11,937 nucleotides of DNA from JABJPM01 sp964596705 (GTDB lineage: Archaea; Nanobdellota; Nanobdellia; SCGC-AAA011-G17; PNOQ01), in NCBI GenBank assembly GCA_964596705.1, contig CAZQVG010000014.1, positions 1 to 11,937 of the forward strand, given 5' to 3'. A program made the position numbers and the translations under genes. The notes beneath the pieces are model-generated. The model was given only the letters and a program-made list of their open reading frames with translations, was not told the origin of the DNA and searched no databases. Position 1 is the first letter of the stretch. Every line of letters starts with the position of its first letter. Below, piece by piece: positions 1 to 6,099 of this stretch.

Positions 1-923
1 CCATATCTTTCTGTATTGATCTCAATATCCCATGCATCATCTGCATAATGGGCTAGTTCTGTTGGATTATGTTGTCTGATTCTAACTCTTTTCTTATCAA
101 ATCCCATATCGGTTATTAATTTATACGCAACATAAACCATGAATGCATATGCCTCTTTTTTCATATATTTCTTCTTTACAACATCTTTAAGCTTTACAAT
201 CTCAATTTTTTCTGAATCATATCTCATCAAAGGTAACTCTTCTTCACCAAATTCAAAAAATTTCTCGTAATCCTTTATTTGATCCTTTAAAATTATCAAT
301 TGTGCTTCTGCTTGTGTAAACTCCCTAGTTCTAAATACCCCTTGTCTTGGGCTAATCTCATTTCTATATGCTTTTCCAATCTGAAAAACTCCAAAAGGCA
401 ATTTTGTTCTAAAGAACCTATAAAGCTCAGGAAATAATAAATAAGTAGTTGTTGCAGTTTCAGGTCTTAAGAATACTTCCTGATCTAATCCTACAACAGT
501 TTTCATCATTAAATTATGGGGTTCAACATTTTCAAAATGTCCTTTTTTACAAGATGGACATGTTTCTTCTTTCACCAATTTCTTTAAATTATCAACATTA
601 AAGTCTTTAATATCCCTAATTAAATGGTCTACTCTAAAAGTTGCTCCACACTTATTACATTTTGTGACATAATCTACAAACCCTCCTAAATGTCCAGATG
701 CCTCCCAAACTTCCTTAGGCATTATAGTTGGGCACTCAACTTCCCAAAAACCAAATGCAGAAAATCCTTTTCTAATAACATTTTCTACTTTATTCTTTAG
801 AAGTTTTCCTAATGGGCCCCAATCATAAAATCCAGATAATCCTCCATTGTAAATATTTGGGCTAGGTCCCCATACAAAACCTCTTCTCTTTGCAAGATCT
901 AAAACTTTATCTTCTACTTTCAT
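1..923 (-). CDS. glyS: Glycyl-tRNA synthetase, N-terminal 307 codons (3' end beyond window)
   Basis: Charges tRNA-Gly with glycine in the cytoplasm; a class II synthetase of the alpha2 (archaeal/eukaryotic) type. Visible: the N-terminal block GFYDWGPLG (residues 31-39); GFWEVECPTIMPKEVWEASGHL at about 58-79; a zinc-finger-like insert with Cys89/Cys92 and Cys122/Cys125; the substrate-pocket block starting RPETA (153-157); and class II motif 2 around FQIGKAYRNEI with the arginine-bearing loop FRTREFTQAE (180-206). The frame stays open to the left edge, so the rest of the catalytic core and the anticodon-binding domain are not seen. I chose the ATG at 923 because a TATA-like box is centred about 27 bp upstream, which fits a leaderless start. 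Oddity: RPETA is followed by TTT, where the usual family sequence as I recall it is QGI. Family assignment is firm. Confidence 0.95.
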   Translation of the reverse strand, partial: MKVEDKVLDLAKRRGFVWGPSPNIYNGGLSGFYDWGPLGKLLKNKVENVIRKGFSAFGFWEVECPTIMPKEVWEASGHLGGFVDYVTKCNKCGATFRVDHLIRDIKDFNVDNLKKLVKEETCPSCKKGHFENVEPHNLMMKTVVGLDQEVFLRPETATTTYLLFPELYRFFRTKLPFGVFQIGKAYRNEISPRQGVFRTREFTQAEAQLIILKDQIKDYEKFFEFGEEELPLMRYDSEKIEIVKLKDVVKKKYMKKEAYAFMVYVAYKLITDMGFDKKRVRIRQHNPTELAHYADDAWDIEINTERY

Positions 924-946
924 AAAACATTAAAAATAGCAATAGT

Positions 947-954
947 TTTTATAA
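947..954 (-). promoter_or_regulatory. TATA-like box for glyS
   Basis: The minus strand reads TTATAAAA in the 38-bp gap before glyS. Its centre lies about 27 bp from the ATG, so transcription would start at or next to the start codon. Shows that glyS has its own promoter despite following the 129-aa gene closely. Confidence 0.6.
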
Positions 955-961
955 CTTTTGT

Positions 962-1351
962 TTAAGATCTTTCAAGTTTATCTAATATCCTTCTTAACTT
1001 ACTTACATCTAACTTATCCTCTCTGGGTACCCTGTCTTTTAAATCTCCCACCAAACTCTCTAAATCCTCCACTAAGTTCCACCTTCTTTCAAACTCAACA
1101 TCATAGTAGTCTACCCAACCAACGAGAAAATCCCCTCTTTTTTTAAATTCTTCTTTGACTAAATCAATATTTACTCCTTCAATCCTATATAAAAAGATGT
1201 TATTATCCCATTCCTTTTCTAATTCTATTTTTGCCCCAAATACTCTACCTAATTCTGCCCCATACTCCCGAGCAAATTCTTCAGTTACACTTTCCAAATC
1301 ATAAGCTACTAAAAGCCTATCTTTTGCATATTCTGGTTCATAATCTTCCAT
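962..1351 (-). CDS. Unknown 129-aa acidic protein, co-transcribed with the Dph2-like gene
   Basis: I do not recognise this protein. It is a compact mixed alpha/beta-looking sequence of 129 residues. It starts with a short acidic segment (MEDYEPEYAKD), then RLLVAYDLESVTEEFAREYG, a possible beta strand NIFLYRIEGV at about 51-60, GDFLVGWVDYYDVEFERRW at about 73-91, and a charged C-terminal part likely to be helical (about 92-129). There is no signal peptide, membrane segment, cysteine pair or known catalytic motif. The start codon lies inside the 3' end of the Dph2-like gene (14-nt overlap, different frame), which argues for one mRNA and possibly coupled translation. A promoterless position and a coding-like, charged composition support a real gene. 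A role linked to the upstream gene is possible but only inferred from the overlap. Confidence 0.75.
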   Translation of the reverse strand: MEDYEPEYAKDRLLVAYDLESVTEEFAREYGAELGRVFGAKIELEKEWDNNIFLYRIEGVNIDLVKEEFKKRGDFLVGWVDYYDVEFERRWNLVEDLESLVGDLKDRVPREDKLDVSKLRRILDKLERS

Positions 1352-2006
1352 TTTTATACCTCAAAACATCCCTTAATGGAACAATATTCTTCCCTTCTAG
1401 TCTCGGGCATGCACTATTGACCCACATCTTTATATCATTAAAATCTTCTAACTTATTTATATCAATTTCGTTAACTAGAAAAACATAAGCTTCTTTTCCA
1501 CAATCTTCTGCAAATTTCAAAGAAGCTTTTAATGCCTCCTGTCCAGGCTTGCTAGAAACTAATATTCCTATTTTATCTGCCAATAGATATTTTTTAATCT
1601 TGGCCATCCTCTTTCTTTCTAATTTTTCCAATTCTTCCTTACTAAACTTAGAAATTTTCCCAGAAACAGGATTAACGAAATATAATTCTTTTTTTGTAGA
1701 ATCAATTAATTCTAACGGATGAAATTCTCCACTCCCTATAAAAAGATATGCATCAACCTTATCCTTTATGCTAATTGCTTTAGAGGCATTACACCCCACC
1801 ATTTGCCCACCAATGTGGACTTCATATCCTTTAGACTCTAAGAATTCTTTTGCTTCATCGAGATAATCAACATACTGTATCGCACTAATCAATCCAATTC
1901 TCTTCTCCTTTATTTTAACTTTTTTCAGAACCCTAGCTAGATCAATATCTTTTACCTTAGCAGGCATAAATACAGTCTTAACTCCCCTTATCTCTCTAGT
2001 TTCCAT
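1338..2006 (-). CDS. Dph2-family (diphthamide synthesis) protein lacking domain 1
   Basis: Dph2 makes the first step of diphthamide on a histidine of elongation factor 2, transferring the 3-amino-3-carboxypropyl group of S-adenosylmethionine with an unusual [4Fe-4S] cluster. This 222-aa protein matches the second and third domains of the archaeal enzyme: KRIGLISAIQYVDYLDEAKEFL (35-56), GQMVGCNASKA (67-77, Cys72), GSGEFHPL (91-98), GILVSSKPGQ (147-156) and the C-terminal WVNSACPRL (195-203, Cys200). Archaeal Dph2 is about 340 aa and takes one cluster cysteine from each of three domains. Here the N-terminal ~100 residues with the first cysteine are missing, and only 35 bp separate the gene from the FKBP gene, so no decayed piece lies upstream. 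Start ATG 2006 has a TATA-like box about 25 bp upstream. The family call is good; activity is uncertain. It overlaps the next gene by 14 nt. Confidence 0.85.
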   Translation of the reverse strand: METREIRGVKTVFMPAKVKDIDLARVLKKVKIKEKRIGLISAIQYVDYLDEAKEFLESKGYEVHIGGQMVGCNASKAISIKDKVDAYLFIGSGEFHPLELIDSTKKELYFVNPVSGKISKFSKEELEKLERKRMAKIKKYLLADKIGILVSSKPGQEALKASLKFAEDCGKEAYVFLVNEIDINKLEDFNDIKMWVNSACPRLEGKNIVPLRDVLRYKNGRL

Positions 2007-2026
2007 AAAATAAAATAAAAAAAGAA

Positions 2027-2035
2027 TTATTAAAA
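2027..2035 (-). promoter_or_regulatory. TATA-like box for the Dph2-like operon
   Basis: The minus strand reads TTTTAATAA, centred about 25 bp before the ATG at 2006. The T-rich stretch between it and the ATG (2007-2026) follows the FKBP stop codon closely and could also serve as a poly-U terminator for that gene. Confidence 0.45.
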
Positions 2036-2041
2036 GCCTTT

Positions 2042-2479
2042 CTATTCAACAATCTCAACTAATTTGATCTTAAATTTCAAGGTTTTTCCTGCTAATGGAT
2101 GATTCAAATCTAATATGACCCTGTCACCCTCTACAGCTTTTATTTTTGCAGGTATTTGCATACCGTCTGGCAGAGCCATTATCAAAGTCATTCCCGGTTC
2201 TGGCTCTTTGTCTTTAGGCAAATTATCCCTTGGAACTTCTTTTGTTAAATCTTCTCTAATCTCACCATAAGCTTCTTCTGGCTTTAATGTTATTTCTTTT
2301 TCATCTCCAACTTCCATGCCAATTACAGCTTCATCAAATCCTTTGATAACATCTCCCCTCCCAACTACAAATTCAAAAGGATGAGAATGGTCTCCGTGTT
2401 GTGTGCTGTCAAAAACAGTTCCGTCTTCTAAAGTTCCAGTATATTCAACCCTTACTTTATTTCCTTTTTTAACTGACAT
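2042..2479 (-). CDS. FKBP-type peptidyl-prolyl isomerase, SlyD-like short archaeal form
   Basis: Cytosolic proline isomerase and folding helper. The FKBP fold is interrupted by an insert-in-flap chaperone domain. Visible: KVRVEYTGTLEDGTVFDST (8-26), the FKBP core GRGDVIKGFDEAVIGMEVGD (40-59), acid-rich EEAYGE, the insert domain at about 77-125 (EVPRDNLP, MALPDG), then the return strand DLNHPLAGKTL (124-134). Length is about 145 aa, normal for archaeal SlyD-like FKBPs. There is no histidine-rich metal-binding tail of the bacterial SlyD type, although a short HGDHSH stretch occurs in the N-terminal part (28-33). An in-frame ATG at 2494 would add five residues. I prefer 2479 because GGGAG stands 8 nt before it, a Shine-Dalgarno-like sequence that the longer start would place inside the coding region. 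A second FKBP lies at 9089-9760. Confidence 0.93.
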   Translation of the reverse strand: MSVKKGNKVRVEYTGTLEDGTVFDSTQHGDHSHPFEFVVGRGDVIKGFDEAVIGMEVGDEKEITLKPEEAYGEIREDLTKEVPRDNLPKDKEPEPGMTLIMALPDGMQIPAKIKAVEGDRVILDLNHPLAGKTLKFKIKLVEIVE

Positions 2480-2524
2480 CTTATCAACTCCCATATAATT
2501 TTAATAAAAAACAAATAGAACGCC

Positions 2525-2532
2525 CTTTTAAG
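2525..2532 (-). promoter_or_regulatory. Possible TATA box for the short FKBP gene
   Basis: The minus strand reads CTTAAAAG between zpr1 and the FKBP gene. Transcription from it would start near 2502 and give a short leader of about 20 nt containing the GGGAG motif before ATG 2479. An alternative AT-rich box at about 2498-2505 would give a leaderless mRNA starting at 2479. Neither is certain. Confidence 0.3.
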
Positions 2533-2541
2533 TGTTTGGAT

Positions 2542-3063
2542 TTACTTCTTCAACTTCTCAATCTTAGATTTTTCACTAATAATTGCAGAATTTCCAGACT
2601 TATCCTCAATAATTATCTTTAATTTAACATCACCTAATTTAACTTTCCAGATTTTCTTTAATAGGTTCTTAGCTTTTTTTCTTACATCATTATCATCACT
2701 ATTGTCTCTCTGTTCTTCTAAAATTTTTTCAAACTTACTTAATAATCCCTCTATATTCGTTATAAAACCCTCTGAAGCCTCTCCTGGCTCCATACTCATC
2801 CTTAATTGAGGAATCTTAACTAAAGCATAACTAGATTTCACAACCCTAACCTTCATATCATCCTCTGAGTCTATCTCAAATGTAATTTTTACAGGATCTT
2901 TCTTTTCTTCTGCTTCAATATCTGCTTTTGAGAACCCACATGCACTACATTCCATGGAAAACAAAAAAGTATGTCCAAAATAAGGAATATCCATTTCGTC
3001 TTCCATTAAAGTCAACTCTTTTTTGCCACAAATTGGACAGACCTGCCCTGTTAATTTTTCCAT
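2542..3063 (-). CDS. zpr1: Archaeal ZPR1-related zinc-finger protein
   Basis: Single-unit archaeal relative of eukaryotic ZPR1, a protein that binds elongation factor 1A. In yeast it is described as a folding helper for eEF1A; the archaeal role is inferred from that. Visible: a C4 zinc finger, CPICG near the N-terminus and CSACG 30 residues later, followed by GFSKADIE. Then comes the ZPR1 beta domain with the family block RVVKSSYALVKIPQL (about 72-86) and EPGEASEGFITNIEGLLSKF (about 91-110), and a lysine-rich helical and strand C-terminus. Length (about 173 aa) is normal for the archaeal single-domain form. An ATG at 3069 gives two extra residues (MS). The TATA-like box at 3085-3093 is 26 bp from the ATG at 3063 but only 20 bp from 3069, so the shorter start fits better. 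The gene stands alone between the secreted-protein gene and FKBP. Confidence 0.92.
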   Translation of the reverse strand: MEKLTGQVCPICGKKELTLMEDEMDIPYFGHTFLFSMECSACGFSKADIEAEEKKDPVKITFEIDSEDDMKVRVVKSSYALVKIPQLRMSMEPGEASEGFITNIEGLLSKFEKILEEQRDNSDDNDVRKKAKNLLKKIWKVKLGDVKLKIIIEDKSGNSAIISEKSKIEKLKK

Positions 3064-3084
3064 ACTCATCTTATTTTTACACTC

Positions 3085-3093
3085 TTTATAAAA
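3085..3093 (-). promoter_or_regulatory. TATA-like box for zpr1
   Basis: The minus strand reads TTTTATAAA in the 47-bp gap upstream of zpr1. Centre-to-ATG spacing is 26 bp for the start at 3063, typical of leaderless archaeal transcripts in this window. Confidence 0.6.
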
Positions 3094-3116
3094 TTTTGTT
3101 ATCTAGAAAATAATAT

Positions 3117-4622
3117 TTAATCTCCAATATAATGCTTGTATAATTTGTGATTAATAATGCTATTAAACGTCCCTGCCCACAGATAATTCCCTGAAACATC
3201 TGCGATATATGGGTTCCCTTGCCAGCTGTTATCTGAACTATAATCTGGATTAAATATCCTATTTAGGTTAAAATTAGTTGTAAACCGCAAAATTCTTCCA
3301 ACCGGAGATGGCATTCCATCTTCCCCCTGAGGGTGAGATGCACTTGCCCAAAAATACCCTCTGCCGTAATGGAGGTTTTCAATTTTCCAGTCAGGAGCAT
3401 TTGCATATATGCTAGATAGAATATTAAGGTTTCTGTCTGTGACTATTATATGGTTTATATCATCCCATGCATCTGGTAAGATATATATTTTTCCTAGATC
3501 TGGAGCATATTCTATATAACTCATATTCCCATATAAAGGGGAATTTTCATCAACTAAAATGTCATCAGCAATAGCCTCTGGATAGTCTTTATAGATTTTA
3601 TAATAATGACCTCCATACCCATGCAATAATATTTGGCCCTCAATAATCGTTCCTGTATTAAACCCTACTAATGGAGGCAAACCATTATCCATACCGGGGG
3701 GGAGGTCATACTCTACAATTAGTTGTTGAGAATCTGCATCAATTTTAAGTAGTTTATTTCCAACAGGCCACCACCATATATTGCCGTCCATCAAAATGCC
3801 TGTTGATTCAGTGTAAGTCCCATGATATTGAGAATCCCAATAAAAATCAGGTAAAGTTATCTCTTCAGCCTCAAAATAATCTGGAGTTCCACCACCTCCA
3901 CCCCCACCATTATCAACATTTACATTAAAAGTTAACATTGCAGGGGTAGGATCTTCATTACCCGCTTGATCAATTGCTTTTACTTTAAATGTATACACCC
4001 CGTTTTCTAAATTAGCATATTCTGCCATTGTTCCACTTGTTTCATAGCTCCAATTATTATCTCGCCCAACTAACATATACCTATACACTAAATCATCTAA
4101 ACTTGTTTGATTATCAGACCCACTCCAGTGGAATACCGCAAAATTGTGTGGCCAGTCTTGCGTTGGGCCAGAAGTTATTATTGTATTTGGAGGCGTAGTA
4201 TCTTGATTATTTCCCCCACCACCTCCGCCACCATTATAATCAATATTAAAACTTTCAAAATCAGGCTCTCCCCATTCTCCATGAGTATCTTCTGCTTTAA
4301 CTCTGATCCAATGGGTCCCATTAGATAGGTTTTGCATAGTTAAGGAACCCCTACCCAACCCATCAGGAGTTTTTGCTTGCCAATTGGGATGGATTAAATC
4401 AGTGCTGTACTCAAATAGAATTACCCTATCATCCAAATCTTGTTCATAACTATCCCACCTTATGGTTGCAGTATTCTCCTGGATAGACACATCATATATG
4501 CTAACTGTTGGAGGATGATTTTCATGCTGAGGGGGAGCAGTTGGAGAATTATCTTTCTGGCAACCCATCCACAATCCAGCAGCAACTAATGCTGCAAGCC
4601 CAAATCTTCTTAAGCTTCCCAT
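3117..4622 (-). CDS. Secreted, lipoprotein-like protein with two Ig/FN3-like domains and a large C-terminal domain
   Basis: Predicted cell-surface protein of 501 aa; function unknown. N-terminus: MGSLRRFG, a hydrophobic stretch AALVAAGLWMG and Cys21, followed by a polar QKDNSPTAPP linker. This resembles a bacterial lipoprotein signal, but the residue at -3 is Trp rather than the usual Leu, so lipidation is uncertain; the paired arginines are weakly Tat-like. Then: an FN3/Ig-like domain (about 38-127, ending VKAEDTHGEWGEPD), a seven-glycine linker (131-137), a second domain (about 141-235) with DTTPPNTIITSGP and VKAIDQAGNEDPTP, another seven-glycine linker (239-245), and an aromatic-rich C-terminal domain (about 250-501), perhaps a beta-propeller. 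Start: ATG 4622; a TTG one codon earlier is less likely. It follows sepF by 21 nt and may share its mRNA. By eye the gene is richer in G+C than its neighbours, compatible with acquisition from bacteria. Confidence 0.85.
   Translation of the reverse strand: MGSLRRFGLAALVAAGLWMGCQKDNSPTAPPQHENHPPTVSIYDVSIQENTATIRWDSYEQDLDDRVILFEYSTDLIHPNWQAKTPDGLGRGSLTMQNLSNGTHWIRVKAEDTHGEWGEPDFESFNIDYNGGGGGGGNNQDTTPPNTIITSGPTQDWPHNFAVFHWSGSDNQTSLDDLVYRYMLVGRDNNWSYETSGTMAEYANLENGVYTFKVKAIDQAGNEDPTPAMLTFNVNVDNGGGGGGGTPDYFEAEEITLPDFYWDSQYHGTYTESTGILMDGNIWWWPVGNKLLKIDADSQQLIVEYDLPPGMDNGLPPLVGFNTGTIIEGQILLHGYGGHYYKIYKDYPEAIADDILVDENSPLYGNMSYIEYAPDLGKIYILPDAWDDINHIIVTDRNLNILSSIYANAPDWKIENLHYGRGYFWASASHPQGEDGMPSPVGRILRFTTNFNLNRIFNPDYSSDNSWQGNPYIADVSGNYLWAGTFNSIINHKLYKHYIGD
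3888..3908 (-). repeat. Low-complexity seven-glycine codon run (second linker)
   Basis: Seven consecutive GGN codons on the minus strand encode the linker between the second Ig-like domain and the C-terminal domain. The codons are a mix of GGT, GGG and GGA, so this is not a perfect trinucleotide repeat, but it is a G-rich tract prone to slippage in an otherwise AT-rich region. Confidence 0.8.
4212..4232 (-). repeat. Low-complexity seven-glycine codon run (first linker)
   Basis: Seven consecutive GGN codons encode the linker between the two Ig-like domains. It has the same length as the run at 3888-3908 but a different codon order (includes GGC), so the two are not identical DNA copies. Confidence 0.8.
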
Positions 4623-4643
4623 CAATTTAAAATAAGTAAAAAA

Positions 4644-5057
4644 TTATTGATTTTGGATGTTGTCATCAAAACTATCTATGTTCTTATTTCTGTGAACAGA
4701 TGCAAAACTTGGTGTTATAACAATCCAATCATTGCCAAATCCTGCAATATCTCCATCTATTGCGTCACAAGTCTTCTTTAGCTTATTAACAGCCCTTTTT
4801 AGTTCCACCATATCTTTTTCCCTAAGCGGTCCCACGTTAACTAACGCAATTGTATAACCCTCTCTTAGAGCGTCAAGCGCAGGTTTAATATCAGAAAAAT
4901 CTTCAATAATAAATGGTCTAACTACAATCTTTGCTTTTGGTACGTCAGTATCTGGTGTCAACTCTACATAATCTTCTTCGAACTCACTTGGGAATTCTTC
5001 TGTGTAATTATCTTTAGAACTTATTCCACCCGTGATTTTTGAAAGGAATTTTTTCAT
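4644..5057 (-). CDS. sepF: SepF, archaeal membrane anchor of the FtsZ division ring
   Basis: SepF (DUF552) binds the C-terminal tail of FtsZ and tethers the ring to the membrane in FtsZ-using archaea. Visible: an N-terminal MKKFLSKITGGI that could be the membrane-binding amphipathic helix; an acidic, likely disordered linker (about 15-40, EEFPSEFEED); then the globular SepF domain at about 43-118 with VVRPFIIEDFSDIKPALDAL, IALVNVGPL, ELKRAVNKLKKTCDAIDGDI and the closing GFGNDWIVITPS. A short polar tail follows (HRNKN...). The length, 137 aa, matches archaeal SepF. ATG 5057 has a TATTAT-free but clear TTTATAAA box about 28 bp upstream, so the mRNA is probably leaderless. Its partner ftsZ is on the same strand, 2.8 kb away. 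The secreted-protein gene follows after 21 nt. Confidence 0.93.
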   Translation of the reverse strand: MKKFLSKITGGISSKDNYTEEFPSEFEEDYVELTPDTDVPKAKIVVRPFIIEDFSDIKPALDALREGYTIALVNVGPLREKDMVELKRAVNKLKKTCDAIDGDIAGFGNDWIVITPSFASVHRNKNIDSFDDNIQNQ

Positions 5058-5081
5058 CTTAAGTTAGGGAATAATGACAAA

Positions 5082-5089
5082 TTTATAAA
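5082..5089 (-). promoter_or_regulatory. TATA box for sepF
   Basis: TTTATAAA, centred about 28 bp before the sepF ATG in the 40-bp gap after the UPF0147 gene. Spacing fits a leaderless transcript. Confidence 0.65.
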
Positions 5090-5097
5090 CATTTCTA

Positions 5098-5349
5098 TTA
5101 TTTAATACACTCTAATCTTGCGACAATGTCCCATAATTGGGCCCTAGTGTAAACAGGTATATTTATATCCTCTGCAACCTCATCGAGCTCCTGTATAGAT
5201 TCATCAACTCTTATTGAGATTGGCCTATCTTCGCAAGTTAAAGCAGAACAAGCATTAGCAATTTTCATCCTAACATTCCTTGGTACACCATCATCTTCCT
5301 GAAGTCTTTCCAAGATATCCAGGATTTCTTTTACTTCTTCTTGAGTCAT
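5098..5349 (-). CDS. UPF0147 family protein
   Basis: Small (83 aa), helical, acidic protein of a family conserved in archaea with no settled function. Family features visible: EVKEILDILERLQEDDGVPRNVR at about 5-27, then KIANACSALTCE and the C-terminal block DINIPVYTRAQLWDIVARLE. The ATG overlaps the prefoldin beta stop by four bases (ATGA), so translation is probably coupled. The order prefoldin beta then UPF0147 suggests a role near protein folding or translation, but that is inferred from position only. Confidence 0.92.
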   Translation of the reverse strand: MTQEEVKEILDILERLQEDDGVPRNVRMKIANACSALTCEDRPISIRVDESIQELDEVAEDINIPVYTRAQLWDIVARLECIK

Positions 5350-5681
5350 TTTTTAATTGAGCCCATCACTTCTTTCTGAAGTTCATTAGACTCTTCCCTT
5401 AACTTTTTTTCTTCTTTCTCTAAATTTTTAACTTTTAACTCAATTATTTCTTTTTTGGATTTTAAATCCTTTTCTAATTTGTCTTTGCCAACAGCAACCA
5501 TTACACTTCCAACAATTTTGTAAGTTTCTTTGGCATCTTGAATCTCTGCAAGTGCATTCTCAATCTCAAGCAACTGAGATTGAAAATTATGTTTTTGCAT
5601 TGTCAATGACTGGATTCTTTGTTCAAGTAATTGCAGTTTTGATATTTTCGTTCTTGTCTCTTTGTCTACATTAGAATCCAT
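5346..5681 (-). CDS. pfdB: Prefoldin beta subunit
   Basis: Beta subunit of the hexameric (alpha2 beta4) prefoldin chaperone, which holds unfolded proteins in the cytosol and passes them to the thermosome. The 111-aa sequence has the expected plan: an N-terminal helix (about 7-45, KLQLLEQRIQSLTMQKHNFQ), the beta hairpin region with YKIVGSVMVAVGKDKL (about 54-69), and a C-terminal coiled coil rich in Lys/Glu (about 70-108). Length is normal. It starts one base after the rpo12 stop codon and overlaps the UPF0147 start, so it is in the middle of a four-gene operon beginning with eL43. Confidence 0.94.
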   Translation of the reverse strand: MDSNVDKETRTKISKLQLLEQRIQSLTMQKHNFQSQLLEIENALAEIQDAKETYKIVGSVMVAVGKDKLEKDLKSKKEIIELKVKNLEKEEKKLREESNELQKEVMGSIKK

Positions 5682-5682
5682 T

Positions 5683-5820
5683 TTATACTGCCTTCACTTT
5701 TGTTTTAACAACTCTAGGTTTAAACAAAATTTTGGATCCACAATAAATACACCTTACCCTTTTCTTAACAGATTGGCTATCTATTGTTTTTCCACAATTA
5801 AAACATTTATATTCTACCAT
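5683..5820 (-). CDS. rpo12: RNA polymerase subunit Rpo12 (RpoP, RPC10-like)
   Basis: A 45-aa zinc-ribbon subunit of archaeal RNA polymerase, homologous to eukaryotic Rpb12; it takes part in assembly and open-complex formation. The sequence begins MVEYKCFNCGK, with Cys6/Cys9 and Cys24/Cys27 forming the zinc site, followed by CGSKILFKPR, close to the family's CGYRILYK block, and a basic tail KTKVKAV. The ATG at 5820 is two bases after the eL43 stop codon, and the TAA lies one base before the prefoldin start. The compact eL43-rpo12-prefoldin beta order is common in archaea. Confidence 0.94.
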   Translation of the reverse strand: MVEYKCFNCGKTIDSQSVKKRVRCIYCGSKILFKPRVVKTKVKAV

Positions 5821-5822
5821 TT

Positions 5823-6035
5823 TTATTCTCCGAATGAATATGCTCTACCTGTGAATTTAGTATCACACTTACTACAATACCAAATTCCAGCAGAAACTCT
5901 TCTTACTTTTTGCTTCATGCATAGAGGACATTTGTATTTCTTCTTTTGTTTATCCTCAATAGCTTGTCTTTTTTGTTTCAACGGAGCACCATATCTTGCT
6001 CCAAATCTTCCACTACCCTTGGTTTTTTTTACCAT
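5823..6035 (-). CDS. rpl37ae: Ribosomal protein eL43 (L37Ae)
   Basis: Zinc-ribbon protein of the large ribosomal subunit. The 70-aa sequence shows KGSGRFGARYGAPLKQK (6-22), then KCPLC (Cys36/Cys39), RRVSAGIWYCSKC (Cys54/Cys57), and the closing FTGRAYSF. Length is at the short end of the archaeal range, with the usual core intact. First gene of an operon with rpo12, pfdB and UPF0147. A Shine-Dalgarno-like GAGGT at 6046-6050 lies about 10 nt before the ATG, while a TATA-like box at 6072-6079 would start transcription near 6049, giving only a very short leader. Confidence 0.95.
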   Translation of the reverse strand: MVKKTKGSGRFGARYGAPLKQKRQAIEDKQKKKYKCPLCMKQKVRRVSAGIWYCSKCDTKFTGRAYSFGE

Positions 6036-6071
6036 TTTAATAGAAACCTCTTATTTCAGTGTTAAATTTCC

Positions 6072-6079
6072 TTTTAAAA
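6072..6079 (-). promoter_or_regulatory. Probable TATA box for the eL43-rpo12-pfdB-UPF0147 operon
   Basis: TTTTAAAA between the 3' end of tRNA-Pro and the eL43 start, centred 40 bp before the ATG. Predicted initiation near 6049 leaves about 14 nt of leader. Confidence 0.45.
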
Positions 6080-6099
6080 ACTTTTCTACTTTGATAAAA

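Noticed and set aside
1231..1488. Plus-strand frames opposite the 129-aa and Dph2-like genes
   Set aside because: They overlap coding sequence with clear family motifs (Dph2) on the other strand and lack promoter or ribosome-binding support.
4623..4625. TTG start one codon before the ATG of the secreted protein
   Set aside because: An ATG follows immediately; the TTG has no supporting ribosome-binding sequence.
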